NCBI GenBank assembly: GCA_013368325.1
Contig: JAACJK010000163.1
Span: 124,001 to 188,000, forward strand
Reading direction: 5' to 3'
From: Ephemerocybe angulata
Taxonomy: Eukaryota; Basidiomycota; Agaricomycetes; Agaricales; Psathyrellaceae
DNA length: 64,000 bases
The position numbers and the translations under genes are program-made. Of the stretch, positions 47,403 through 59,920 are shown piece after piece (position 1 is the first letter of the stretch; every line of letters begins with the position of its first letter). The notes beneath the pieces are model-generated. The model was not told the origin of the DNA and made no database searches. It saw only the letters and a list, made by a program, of their open reading frames with translations.

Positions 47403-49633
47403 CTAGAAACCGTGTTGGTAGTAGGAGGGGGCGAAACCATTAGCGAAGAGATAACTCCCGTGGCTGGGGTGATAGTCGCTGATGGGATCGGCGACGGCTT
47501 GAGGAGAGGTCCCTGATCCGCCATAGGCAGGAATAGGCGGCACCGAGTACTGATGGAGCAGAACCGACGGAGAGAACTTCTTGTAGCCATGGGAGCCCAA
47601 ATGGCCAACGTTCGCAGTCGCACCCGCAAATCCAGGGACCAGTAGCTTCGTGTTGATGCATGCCACCGGGCTGTTGAAGAACTCGCCATTCTGGCTCGCG
47701 TCGTCGAAGAAAGCACTGTTCATCTGAAGCACGCGATCCGTCGTGGAGCTGCACGCAGAGGAGGGCGACGATGACACAGACGACGGCGAGTACGTCAGAC
47801 CAGGCATGTCCGGGCTTGGGGAGTTGGATAGGGTCGAGGCCGAGGTCGACAGAGTGGGGCTCGGGGCGTGCAGCTGTACACTGGGGAACAACGAAGTCTG
47901 GGCGTGCACCAGCGTGCTGCTAGTGATGGCGCCGAGGTCCGATTGAGCGTATTCCGAGGGCACATCGGGGAAGGGACCACTCTGCGTCGCATTCTGATCA
48001 ACACCACTCTCCGGCCAGACAAGACATGCAAAGGAAATAAACTTACATCGGAAGCCAAAGCCAATGCATCGGACATGGCACCGGAAGGCAGCGTTGACGC
48101 CCGCTTGATCGTACGGCGCTCTCGAGGGACGCGAGGGGAATCATCCAAGACAACATTCGCTGCGGCGTTCTCAGGCAACGAGGCCGAGCTCGCGCTAGCG
48201 GGTGTACGGGTGATGCACTCAGTCGGCGAGGCGACGGGCATGATGAGGGACGGCTCGCTCTGGGACCGGACCATCGGGCGATGAGACTGTAGGGGAGAGG
48301 CTTGATCCGATGTCGACGAGGTTTTGCCGACCCAAAGCCGCCACTCAAGGGCAGATCCAAGGGCACGTTCGCAACGGCCGATTTCCCTGGGAGGTAGGCC
48401 GGAGAGTTTGGCCCAAGCGCGATTGGAGTAGCACTTATCCTGGGTGAATTTCGACGCAAGGATAAGGGCGGCCAAGAAGGCTCGTCGAGGGCAAAGGAGC
48501 GGAGACGGGAGGTCCGCGATAGGGATTGGGATAGGCGGCGGTGACGCCGTCGAGGTGTTCGTTGAAGTAAATTCCGTCTCTTCAATGTGCAGAGACGAGG
48601 GGCCGGTCGAAATCGACGATAGGCTCGCACTCTGCTGTTGATTCATCGACGGTGCATCCGGTGGTTGCATAAACTGGTCTTCGTCTACCTCGACACGTAC
48701 CGTATCCATCGTCTCGGCCTCGACCTCGTTCTCGTCCTCCGAAAAACGAACGGTCGGCTCACACTCGCTAACCGACAGCTCCAGGGCCTCTTCGCGCCGC
48801 GATTGCTCAATCTCTTCCTCCGTCGCCTGGAAAATCCTGGGTCCTGACTCAGGCTCTCCGTTTGTGCCCTTCCCGATTCGCTCGAGATGAGCAAGCTCCG
48901 GGATCTTCGGGCGTATGGCTTCAAGGTAGCATAGGGCGGTTTGGAGTACGCATCCCGAAGTGCGGGAGCGGCGAAGGATTTCGTGGACAAAGCCCCTCAC
49001 CGGGACGAGGTTGCGCAGCTGAGACGAGGTTCCAGGCTGTACGAGCGCCGGAGCGGAGGAAGCGGGGGGAGTGGTGTATGTCGTGGGAAAGGAAGTCGAG
49101 GCGGTGATGCTGGTTGTAGGGACTTTGGGGGCATGGCGATGGAGAGAGGCATGGTCGAGGATGGTGGCTGAGCTCAGATTTGGGAGGGAGGCTGCGAGTT
49201 TGGTGGTTCTGGGGTTGCTAAAAGCGGGTGGAATGTCCTGCGGGCGCCAAACCTCGCAAAGGGTTTTCACGGCTTGATCTGTTGCTGTATCTAAGTTGCC
49301 GGAATCGAAACAGGGCGCGAGCGCATTGAACTCACCGACGAGACCGAGCGCGAACTTGTTTTTGCAGGTGTTGGCGTCCCGGAGAGCATCCGGAGAAGAG
49401 ACGGGAGGGCAGTGGGGCGCGCTTCGCTCGGACTTGTTGTCGCAGACGGGGGCGGGTTCACAGGGGGAGATAACGGTGGTCGGAGGTGTATATGATGGTG
49501 CTGGGGAGCCCGATTTCGAGCCCGAAGACGAGGTTGAAGCAGTGTAAGTTGGCAGTGAGTTGTAGGGCTGCCACCGGGCTCTCGTACGAGAGGCCGGTGG
49601 TGCCCTGTGCGCAAGTGTGTGGATGGCGTGCAT
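47403..49633 (-). CDS. PCL/PHO80-type cyclin with long disordered extensions
   Basis: PCL cyclins activate the Pho85/CDK5-type kinase, linking nutrients or polarity to the cell cycle. Two exons (49633-48047, 47993-47403) sum to 2178 nt, 725 aa. The cyclin fold is recognisable in two halves: FVHEILRRSRTSGCVLQTAL with CYLEAIRPKIPEL, and CPRRAFLAALILASKFTQDK with CYSNRAWAKLSGLP, REIGRCERALGSALEWRLWV. An acidic insert of about 110 residues (for example FSEDENEVEAETMDTVRVEV) separates them. The N-terminal 190 and C-terminal 250 residues are Ser/Thr/Pro rich and likely phosphorylated. Start and stop are clear. It may be closest to Pcl5- or Clg1-type cyclins, but I cannot assign the exact member. 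Confidence 0.85.
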
Positions 49634-51988
49634 GGTGGGGAGTTGGGATTAATTAAGAGACGATATCAGGGATCCAAGAGCAGAGAGGTGGTTGGTTGTA
49701 AGAGTTGGGTGGTTTGGGATTACAGGGTGGTTATGATAGCTGGACCGGTTCTTCAAAGGCACTTGACATCTGCTTCAGACTTGACAATAAAGATAGAGGT
49801 AAAAGACGAGAAAGAGATGGGGGCGGAGATGGCGGAAGACGAGACAGAGCGGGGCTTGGTTTCGGGATACATTGCAGCTGGTTAAAGAGGATCGACCAAG
49901 TCTGACTAGACCTGGGTCAATCCGGAATCACGAAAGTCGACTGGAGACAGCGACTTTGTGACTAGAGCAGATATCTGGATGAGACTAGGGCGTGGGATTG
50001 AGTTTGGTGGGCGGGCTGGGTGTTCTGCGATATCTGACTTGGTGCAACTTGCGCCTTTTGCCCATCGGCGCTGCCCGAGTCAGCGCGCCCGCTTCCAATC
50101 CTAACACACGTCAACACACATCCCATGACTCACAAGTCCTCACAGCCCGACTCATTTGCCCGATGCGGAAGGAGGTCCGGCCGTTCCACGCGGCCGAGCC
50201 CCGCCGCGTCAGCCGAAGCTGCGGGTCTCCGCCGCCCCGTCGGCGTCCAAGCACCGCATCCTGGCTCCTTTTCGAAGACTGCGCCCCCCTAACTGCATCC
50301 TGGTGTCCTGTTCCCACCGCCTGCCATGACTCGACCCCCGTCATTCTTGCCCTGCATACTAGGCCTTTTTATACATCCTCCTGATCGAACGAGGTCCGAG
50401 TGGCCATCTTCATTCTCCATAGCTGACTCCAGCTATTGTTGATTCACCGCACCGCTATGGCGACGGCCGAATTCTCCGTCCTGCTGCAGTGTCTGTGGGC
50501 TTGGATAAACTCCTCGTACCCCGGGCGCCAAGGTATCTAGCCTCGTCTGGTCTTCGGGGTTTTGAACCAAGCTCCCCATCCTTATGGAAGCTAGCCTAAA
50601 GCTGGGCACCTTCGTCTCTCCAGCACCATCTGACACTTACCTATATGGGTTCGCGAACCGCTGATTGGAATCAGGAGGAGTGGGTCCGACCTTACATATC
50701 CAAACTGGATGCTGGGCGGTCAGGTGTACTCTGAACGACTACTGGATGGGACTGTATACTTTACGGTGTTCGAGAGTGGCCATATTTCGCGCGCGCGCGG
50801 AATTTCGTCGGAGTTTCGACTGGGCCTTGGTGAGACCAGCAAAGAGTGAACAACTGTGGGCGCTACAGCAACCAACTATTGCTGAAACTCGCCCTGGGCC
50901 CTCTCTAGGGTGCATAGAGGGCCCTGGTATAGGTGAGATGAGGAGAACTTCTCTCGAGTCCGCGCTATACAATCCTAGGTTCGCCTTGAGGGAATTGGCG
51001 CACAGCCACCATCAAATTGACAAGCGCCCTGAACACACCCACTTCACCGTCGTTTCCTGGAGGTTCTGGACTTGGGTAAGGCCAGGTAATAGCATTTATG
51101 AGTCCATAGCATGTATTTACATACATATATACAAGAAATATGACTTCCAAAGTGACCGATGACCTGGAATAATGAACCTTGTCCAAAACCGTGTGGGCCG
51201 GATTTTTGGACATCCAAATTTCTGGCCCTACCCTCTACGTATGTCTACCAACGTCCCAAGGTCTCAAATTATGTATAGTTACATTAGAAGAATGACATAG
51301 TGTAGATTACACCAGCTAGTCTGTCTTAGAATTAAATCCGAAGCCAGGAAAAGCGAACTTTGTCCAGATAGTATCCATATAGTAAGTATACATGTATAAT
51401 ACTTGGCGACCCCTTTCCTCCACCCCAATTATGGCGCTGTTTTCGTAACGGTGGTTTCTTCGGAACTTCAGTCGTCACATCGAAATGCTGTGAATATCCA
51501 TGACTGAAGATGGATCGAAAGGCCACACGATGTGTGCCTTCCCTTACTCACGGCCATGCCGCCGCAGTCACACGAAGGGAATCATCCGTTTCGGACCATT
51601 CAGTGACTCTGCGTACTCACAAGTGTCGTCGAACCTGAGCCCATCGACATGTTCCGTGGTGTCCACAGTCACTGTAGCCTTGGCACCTTGTGCCAAACAT
51701 GCCTTCCTGCGACTTCGATGTTGCGCACACTCATGTACCGCACGTACTTCCATCGCATCCCATACGATTCCACTGAGAACTCCAGTTTCACCCAGGGGAA
51801 ACGGATATTTCCGACGATATATTCGAGCCTGCATATGGGCAAACTGTATACAGGATTCAGAAGAGATGGGATCTCACTGGGTATAAGCGCCAACGGCTGC
51901 GAAAACGGGGTGCACATCATCTTATCGTTATCTACGCACTGCATCACCTTTTGTCCTCTTTCGGAGAGGCTAGCCAGAAATTGCAGTG

Positions 51989-52360
51989 GTTTCAAGTCAA
52001 TGAGTGCCATACGGCATTCGTCACCTCAGGTATAGCCTCGTTCAACTCCTTCCCTGGCTGAACTTCGGAATTGTGAAGATCTCCTGTCCGGGATGACAGA
52101 AGATGTGACTGCTTTGCAGTGCAGCCTCGAAGAAATCATTTTCCCTCGAAACGGGCTCTAATGAAAGCTTAAGGAGGATATGCACGCCGCTTCAACGCAA
52201 GAGTAACATAATGATCACCAAGTTCACGGGGTGGAAGACAGGCCATCGTCATGATCGATATAATCTTATCTGCACACCCCTGCACCGATGTACCCTGGCG
52301 CTTCAATCAGTCGGGAAGTCTAACTAGCCCCCCAAGTTTCAAGTAAATGAGTACCATACG
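51989..52360 (+). repeat. Pair of 25-bp imperfect direct repeats
   Basis: The 25-mers at 51989-52013 and 52336-52360 match at 23 positions (core GTTTCAAGT, then AATGAGT and CCATACG), 347 bp apart. Sequence beyond them does not align by eye. A degenerate element or local duplication is possible. Confidence 0.5.
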
Positions 52361-55300
52361 ACTAGCTGGCAGGTACCAAGTATTATATCACCCGACAGTG
52401 TCGGTCGATTGAAATGAGTGAATTGGGTGGAGAATCCTATTCAAAATATCCTATGCAGCCCAAACCGCAGCCCCAGGAACATGAAATAGCTCGATCCTGT
52501 TACCACCTAGCCTAAAATCCAGCTCGAAGCTAGGCGTTAAGGGTCCAAATGAATTCATTAGTAGGGCACTACACGCCTCCTCCGTGCGCGCATCACTGAC
52601 TACATGGCTGCGCGTACGATTATACTCTCCAGAATCCGGTGCCAAAGCCTTGACCATGGACGGAACCCTGACCTACTGTCTGACCGACCATCTGTCTGAC
52701 AGTCATACGTACGCAGACATACAGCACAGTGCACACAGCTGATCTATGAAATCCTCGCGCCCAAGTACTTTGCCATGTCCTCCGACGAAGGGAAGAATGC
52801 TGGAGAATCCCTACACACCTAGCCAAATCCGCTCCCCAACAGGTAGCATCGGACTATAATTCGGCTGGAACCCAAGCCAAAGCGGTAACGGAGGCCCAAG
52901 AGCGCGATGCCCGTTCATTTCCCGCGCCTTGGGCCAGCCACGCCTTGCCTGCAGTGTTTTATCCACGTCCAGGGGTCCCGAAGGCTTATTACGGTAATAA
53001 GGGTGAGGGCCACTGGGCCCTGCGCACGGACCCAGGGGTTGCGTCGACTGGAGAGGGCGTGGTACCGGATTGACGTCGTCAAGATGCCTGAAGGGGCTGG
53101 AGGCGCTGTTCAATCGACCGCAACGTCAGGGTCTCATTTCCTGAGTTCATAGAACAACGCAGTACGGAGATAGGTGCGCCGATGCGGAATCGGGGGCGGC
53201 GAGGAAGCCTCAGGGAATGGCACCGCGCATTGCACATTTAATCTAACATTTCATTTCCTGAGATCGTGTAGAGATAAGCCCAGGGTCGCAGGGGAAGTTG
53301 AGAATACTTCGAGGTCGCAGACGCCTGAGCTGGTACGACGGGGAAGTCTTGCCACTTTGAGTTGAGCTCGTCTCCCGAACGGTGGAAGGACGCTGCGCGT
53401 GAGATACAAGAATAGAGGTTTCAGCCCAACGAGGCCAAGGGGACTGCTCCAGGGACGACTTTTGGGGAGAGGTTTGCCTGAGATAGCTTGGGAGGAACTA
53501 TGACTGTGCAGCTAGCGGGTATCGCCGATAGCCTCTATTTTGCTTGAAGGTAGATAGAAGGGTGTACAGACGCCGGATATCGCGCGTCATGATCTGCTTT
53601 GACTTTGAATCGGGGCGGATTCAATAGGCTCGGTGGTGGCGAGCGATCTTGATGTACAGGGGCACGAGCATGGTGGTGAAAAGCCACAGAGCTGGTGAAA
53701 GTGCAGGGTGAGGCGCGTGGTCTACGCATGTCGGGCCAGCAGCCATGTCACTCGATGTCAACATGTCACAACTGCGCCGACTTCCAATGATACAATCGAG
53801 TCCAGTGCGGGCAGCTCAAGGAGGTACGAGCAGTCAGCGCTGCGCTTGAGGTACCGCACGGGTGAGAGGAGGCGAGGCGGCCAAAGCTTAAGTAAACCTA
53901 GCAAACCTTGTTTTTCGATCTGCAGACAACCAACAACAAGGAGGCCGCAGGCACGCAGGCGCCCAAGCGTCGACCGAAGGACCAGAGTTCATTTGGCGGT
54001 CGATCATGATCGACGGATGTAGCCGCTAGATCGTCGCTATCCCATCCCGTGCTGCAGCGCGCGTCGAGGTGCCACTGGGGTCAATCAGACAACATGTGAA
54101 CGTTAAATGGCGGACTCAGCGATAGTAGGGCCGTGTGTCCAGCGTACTAGGGTCGTCGTTCTGTAGGAGGTAGAGCCCACAGTCCGTTCCTTGAGGTCAT
54201 TGATAGGGAGGTCCTGCAAAAAGTGCAGAACAATGGTCATACACGTAGTTGGCGTTGAGCCTCGTTACCGGTAGCGACTGGCAGGAGTCGGAAGAACCAT
54301 AGACACAGTCTCTTTAGCCCTCGTTACAGGTCCTTCAACATGCACAGTATGTACATTCACATTTGAGACCATTCGAAAAGACCACCCGGCGACGCATTAG
54401 GTATGGATAATTGTAGCGGTGGGTCTTTTGTATGGCGGTCTATTTGAGAGTTGATAGTCCAAGCGCTGGTCAGAACGGCACGGCGTTGGCGAATCCAATT
54501 GGCCGATGGTCGTGGAAGTCGCGCAGAGAGTCCAGGACCAGGAACAGAGCCCGACAATCGGCTTGAGGGCGTTGGAGGAGAAGTCTTCCGCCACGCAATT
54601 GTCAGTAAGAACGCAAGATGCACCAGCAGAGGAATTGGACATACCTATTCAGGTAAGCCTATTCCTGACCTCGACCCATAAAAGGGGGATGCCGTTAACG
54701 CCGGCGGGCGCTTGTTTCGAATGAACTGGACATTCAAGGGATTGTGAGCCAAGGGGGGGTTTTGGAGGGCTTCAAGGGACTTTCTATATACTGTAGCCGC
54801 ACCAGCTACCTACCACCGATTGTCCGCAATGTAGTGTTGCTTCCACGCCCACCGTGACCTTCGACGCTAAAGCACTATTCTTCGCTTGCGCATTACTTTG
54901 ACATCAAAGGGATTCTTCGTGCATCTTGGTCCATTCCTGGTCTAGCAGGTCCTTTCTGGTCCCGTTTGCGGGTACCGAAGAGGATTTCGGTATACGTGGA
55001 GTTATGGAGCGCGACTGGAAATTTCGACTCGCATGCTTTTTTTTAGCGTGCGCCGGTGTCAAATTTATGGGGTTTTGTCGGTCTTTTGGAAAGCTTCGCA
55101 CTGTAGTCCATAGCTTTGCGTATCCTTTGCCTATGGTGCTGCTTGCGGGTCGGAAAGATGTGGACGGGTGTCGGGCGAGCTGGGTTTCATGGCATGAGCG
55201 CAAGCTTGCACGGCGCCTGACGACGAGATATGATGGCGGTCAAAGTTGCCATCAGCGGGAATTATGCCCCGCATTGACCACAAACCAAACTTGTTCCCGC

Positions 55301-55552
55301 CAGCCAACCTGCACTGGCCTCGGTGGGATCGACGGCCTCACAGTCGCTGAAGATGGGCGCCAGTATAGCGAGCGCTAAAGCTCCTAATGATTTCAGGATC
55401 TTGGATAGAAGTGCAAGGAAGAGGAGGGGATATAACGCACATGGAATGATGAAAAGAAACAGCGCCAAGGGAGGGTTCTTGATGCCGGCAACAGACAAAA
55501 CGACATTAATCGTGAACTTGGTCTTGGACTTGTTGCTGACCGGCCTTTTAAC

Positions 55553-55680
55553 CTTTTTCTCTCTCCCTCATCCGACACGTCTCTTTCCCTCTCCCTCCAC
55601 CAACAGCAACTAATCTCGCTCTCCCTGGGCCCGGCACAGGACTGCTCATCGTCGTTCTTTCATCACTTATATATCCTATC
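55553..55680 (+). promoter_or_regulatory. Pyrimidine-rich leader of the SLT-domain gene
   Basis: The plus strand just before the ATG is dominated by CT runs, as in many highly expressed fungal genes. No separate TATA box is clear. Confidence 0.35.
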
Positions 55681-56943
55681 ATGAAGTTCCCAACTGTATT
55701 GTTGGCTCTCTGCCTCTCCGTCGTTACCGCCAACGCCAGCTTCGTCCACGGCGGTGCCGCCCACGGTCACGTCGCTCGCCACGCTTCCCTTGCCCAGCGC
55801 CAGCCCACCCTTCTCGAGAAGAAGGCCGAGAAGAAGGCCTCGACTCGCAGGCGTTGCAGGGCTCGCCCCACCGAGTCTAGCTTGACCGTCAGTCCAATTG
55901 TACAAGCTCCCGACATCCCGAAACTAATCCTAGGGATGGTTCATTTTACAGGCCTCGTCTTCTTCAACAAGCACTACCAGCAAGGCCGCCAGCACCACGT
56001 CGTCCTCGTCGACGTCCAAGAAGACGACCAGCTCGTCCACCAAGACCTCCGAGGCCGCCAAGCCCACTAACGACGGCAACAGCGGCGGTGGAAAGACCGT
56101 CAACGCTAGCGGCGCTTGTGGGAACTCCCGTGCGGAATGTAAGAGTCGTCTTGTCCCCTGCCGACCGGCCTTGTGTTCCCGTTTTCTGATATATCATAAC
56201 GTTACACAGCCAAGCCCTCCAAGCTCTCCGGACCCAACGGCCACATCGACTGGCTGAACTGTGGTATTGAAGGCGCTGGATGGAACCCACCCGACATCAA
56301 CTTGGGTAACGTCGTCTACAAGGACCTCGACGAAGCCAAGGCGATGCCCAACAGCCCCTTCAAAGCTTGCGAGCCGTTCATCCAGAAGTTCAAGGATTAC
56401 GCCAAGCAGCACAACATCCCCGCCATCCTCATCGCTTCCTTTGCCATGCAGGAGAGCTCTTGCAACCCAAACACCGTCGGTGGTGGCGGTGAGCAAGGTC
56501 TTATGCAGATTACGAAGGAAAAATGCTATGATGCCCCTGGTGGTGACTGCAAGGAACCTGTAAGTCCAGCCTCTGCTTTAAATCTCTCATGAGATCTAAC
56601 TTCCCAAATCAACGTAGGACTTCAACATTCGCACTGGTGTCGAGTACTTCGCTGGAAGGCTGAAGGACAATGGCGGCAACCTGCTTCTCGCTGCCGGTCA
56701 ATACAACGGATGGAGGAAGGGATTGACCGTTGTAAGTGATATAACAAGGGAACTGAGATCGGCTTGACCTCAACTGACCATTCGTTCCGCTAGGGTGCTG
56801 CCACTGCTGCCCGTAGCAGCGCGTGCTGCAGATGCCAGAACAACCTCGATTACATCCATCAACTGTTCAACGGCTGGATGCAAGGTGTCAATGCATACAG
56901 CACCGACATGACGAAGTACAACAACTTGGCTGTTTGCGGTTAA
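55681..56943 (+). CDS. Secreted lysozyme-like / soluble lytic transglycosylase (SLT, GH23-type) domain protein
   Basis: Five exons (55681-55887, 55952-56138, 56210-56559, 56618-56731, 56794-56943) sum to 1008 nt, 335 aa. A signal peptide (FPTVLLALCLSVVTANASF) is followed by a basic stretch and a Ser/Thr/Lys-rich linker (SSSTKTSEAAKPTNDGNSGG). The C-terminal domain has the transglycosylase-type core: IPAILIASFAMQESSCNPNT with the candidate catalytic Glu in QESSCNP, then GGGGEQGLMQITKEKC, then TGVEYFAGRLKDNGGNLLLA and AAGQYNGWRKGLT. Cys residues are frequent, as expected for an extracellular protein. Bacterial enzymes with this fold cut peptidoglycan. A role against bacteria or in wall remodelling is inference; activity is untested. 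Confidence 0.88.
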
Positions 56944-57454
56944 ACAACGGACGGACCCTTCATACCCATAATGAACGCCCGGAGCAGCAAGCCATTCCCA
57001 TTTAACGAAGCGTTATGTTGCATACAGTCCGTATACCCACCCCCCATTGACTGTTCGGGCTCATGCTGCGGCTTCCTATAATTACCCATTCACTACTACT
57101 TCACACTCGCTTTATCTTTCGAATCGTCTCCCTCCGTCGGTCTGGTCATCGTGTGCAGCAAGGCCTGTGTGGCCTTGCTGTGTTTGCCTGGCGCGAGTGC
57201 GATGGTCTATATCCTTTCCTTCCAATGCGAGCTGGTCATCCATTACTTCGATAGTTTGTCCGATATCCTTCTGTGACGTAGAACTGTCTTTTAAACGATA
57301 GTGCGTCTAAATTAAACACCCTGTGGATGTTTCCTTTCTTGAGTTTGAAGTACAACTAGGACAGTAACACCAGTCGATCACAGGCGTGAGAACTGCTGAG
57401 AGTAGGTAGCTCAAAATCAATAGTCGAGACGACTTGAATCATATCTTGTGCACG
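56944..57454. other. Intergenic between the SLT gene and PP5 gene
   Basis: About 510 bp with only chance frames. It probably holds the 3' UTR of the SLT gene and the promoter of the phosphatase gene. Confidence 0.4.
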
Positions 57455-59920
57455 ATGAGCGATTCATCAACATCATCTTCTCCTTCCTTGGCTGGGTCTA
57501 CGCCCCCGTCCTCATTGCCGTCACCAGAAATCCAGACTCTGTCCCTGGCAGACACTCCACGAGAAATCTCAGACGCGGATAAGGCGGAGGCCGCAAAGCT
57601 CAAGGCAGAGGCGAACAAGGCGTTTGTGGGTGAGAACAGGCGTCTCTTCAAGCACCGAACCTGGATTCCTGACGTCCTTTGCTTCTAATAGCCCATGACT
57701 TTCCCAACGCTGCCAAGTACTACAGTCTTGCAATTGAAAAGAACCCGTATGATGCTACGTTCTGGTGCAATCGCGCTGCAACCCGTATGAAACTGGAGGA
57801 ACATGGCTACGCGTTATCCGATGCTTGTTAGCCCACGTCTCACCCTCCAGGTATCCCGCGTGCTAATTTCTCGCGAATAGCTGAAGCAATCAGGTTGGAT
57901 CCCAAGTACACGAAGGCGTACTACCGGTACATATGTGATTTAAGTGGATGAACGCGTTCGCTAACCAGAGTCTTGACCAAGTGTAGACGTGCAACATGCC
58001 ATTTGCAGTTGATGAAGCACCAACTTGCTGTGGCCGATTTCAAAAAGGTTCTATCGTTGGAGCCGAAGAATGAGACCGTACGGGCCCAGTTGGTAGCGAC
58101 TCAGAAGATGATCAGGAAGATTGAGTTTGAGAAGGTGGGCTATGCGTTGACTTAAGCTTTGCGTCGGTATTCTGAACACATTGGTTTTCAGGCAATCGAG
58201 TTTGAGGGAGAGAAAAATCCTGTCGATCGTTGTTTGGAGATCATCCAGGAGGGTATGTTCTCCCTCTCATATCTGGATTCTGCAAGCAGTAACCTGATTT
58301 TTATGTAGGAGGATGTGATGTAGACAGCGGCTATGCTGGTCCTAAGCTTGAGCTTGACGATGGCAAATACAAGATCACAGAGGAATTCATCCAAGGAATG
58401 ATCGAATGGTTCAAAGCAGGAAAGTTCCTACCAAAACGGTACGTTTGGGAAATCGTGCTCGGCGCACACGAGCATTTTGCCAAGGACGAGAGCCTGGTCA
58501 ACGTCGACGTTCCCGAGGGTGTGACTATCGATGTCATTGGAGACGTTCACGGTAGGTTTCTGAGGATGCATGTCCCATTAGATCACGCTAACAAAATATA
58601 CAGGACAATTCTACGATGTCCTGAACCTCTACTCCTTGACTGGAACGCCTAGCGAAAATCATTATCTGCTGATGAACGGGGACCTGGTTGACCGAGGATC
58701 GTGGTCGATAGAGGTTATTCTCTTAGCCTTCGCATACAAATGTGAGTTTATTTCTCTGCCGTTCGCTACCTTTCTGATCGTGGTCTCGTCAGGGCTGTAC
58801 CCTAGATTTATGTTCATCAACCGCGGGAATCACGAAGCAAAGGATATGAACAGAACCTATGGCTTCGAGGGTGAAGCAAAGCATAAGCATGGGGAGCAAT
58901 CGTACAAGGTAGCGGAGTTTTTTCCAGTCCAATATACTTCACCTGACTCCCATCTCATAGCTTTTCGCCCACGTATTCACTACTCGTGAGTTCGATTGAA
59001 CACTTCCAGTAACTTCACTGACAGCTCCCAGTTCCCCTCGCAACTCTTATCAGCGCGACGAAGCCTCCTGTTGGAAAAGAGGTGGAAAAGGCCATCGTTA
59101 CGGAAGAAGGATTCAAGAGATACTTCGTCGTTCACGGTGGGTTGTTCAGCAAGGATGGTGTTACCTTGGACGATATCCGAAAGGTTTCACGCGTCGGACA
59201 ACAACCTGGGACGTCTGGATTGATGTGTGAGTCTTTTTGCAATGTTCATTGTCGTGACTCACTTACCAATCGACTGTACAGGTGAGGTACGAAGTTCGAC
59301 AGTTACATGTAAACTTCAAAATGATCTTGACGGTTGCGAAACAGATGCTCTGGACAGACCCTCAAGAAGCTCCTGGAAGGGGGCCGAGTAAACGAGTACG
59401 CTCTGGCTTTCTGAACTCAAACCCTCTGTACTGACATTTCCACAAGGGCGTCGGGATTGCATTCGGCCCCGATGTAACCAAGAGATGGTGCGAACTGAAC
59501 AAGGTGGCAGGTATCATTCGAAGCCACGAAGTTCGACAAGGTCAGTGATAGATTCAGTCACTCCGTTCCCATCCAAAGTTTTGACTGAACATTCTGTGCA
59601 TAGACGGGTATCAAATTGAACACGACGGCCTTTGCACCACGGTAAAAGTTTCATGTTTGGGCTAGGACAATGTGTCTGACTGCTATATTTTCTTATAGGT
59701 GTTCTCTGCGCCCAATTATGTGGACCAATCCGGCAACAAGGGTGCATTTGTACGTCTTACCTCTGTCTCTGCCCGCTCTGCACACGTTTAACAGTAATCT
59801 TTGCAGATCCGGATTGACTCTGAAGGGACCCGGGAGTATATCCAATTCGAGGCTTCACCTCATCCCCCGATGAAGCCCATGGCTTACCTGCAAGGGGGCA
59901 TGGCGAGCATGATGATGTGA
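57455..59920 (+). CDS. PPT1: Serine/threonine protein phosphatase 5 (TPR plus PPP catalytic domain)
   Basis: PP5 removes phosphates from Hsp90 and its clients; TPR repeats bind the chaperone's C-terminus. The N-terminus has three TPRs (for example AHDFPNAAKYYSLAIEKNP, SEAIRLDPKYTKAYYR, QLAVADFKKVLSLEPKNETV). The PPP domain follows with metal-binding and catalytic motifs GDVHGQFYDVLN, GDLVDRGSWSIEVIL, NRGNHEAKDMNRTYGF, VHGGLFSKDGVTLDDIRK, KRGVGIAFGPDVT, IIRSHEV and FSAPNYVDQSGNKGA. About twelve introns. The junction region LMCEMLWTDPQ requires a 5-nt exon (59282-59286, GTGAG) between introns 59227-59281 and 59287-59344. The protein ends YLQGGMASMMM and the stop is at 59918-59920. Start is ATG at 57455. 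The N-terminus before the TPRs is Ser/Pro rich, as is usual in fungi. Confidence 0.95.
59282..59286 (+). other. 5-nt micro-exon of the PP5 gene
   Basis: The exon before ends GGA TTG ATG T, this exon adds GTGAG (completing Cys and Glu codons), and the next starts ATG CTC TGG ACA. Skipping it would shift the frame and lose the conserved MCEMLWTD block. Confidence 0.7.

Larger units (their letters stand above)
49634..55680. other. Gene-poor stretch of about 6 kb
   Basis: No gene is supported. The first 300 bp are probably the cyclin leader and promoter. Overlapping frames on both strands at 51500-52035 look partly protein-like but have no recognisable motif. A 25-bp direct repeat with 23 matches occurs at 51989-52013 and 52336-52360. 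The last 130 bp before 55681 are strongly pyrimidine rich and probably hold the leader of the next gene. The rest holds nothing I can identify; decayed transposable elements are possible. Confidence 0.4.

Noticed and set aside
47868..48284. 138-codon plus-strand frame
   Set aside because: It is antisense to the cyclin gene, whose frame has the recognisable cyclin box.
51669..52010. Minus-strand 113-codon frame considered as a checkpoint-clamp-like protein
   Set aside because: The resemblance did not hold when read residue by residue, and the plus strand is open as well.
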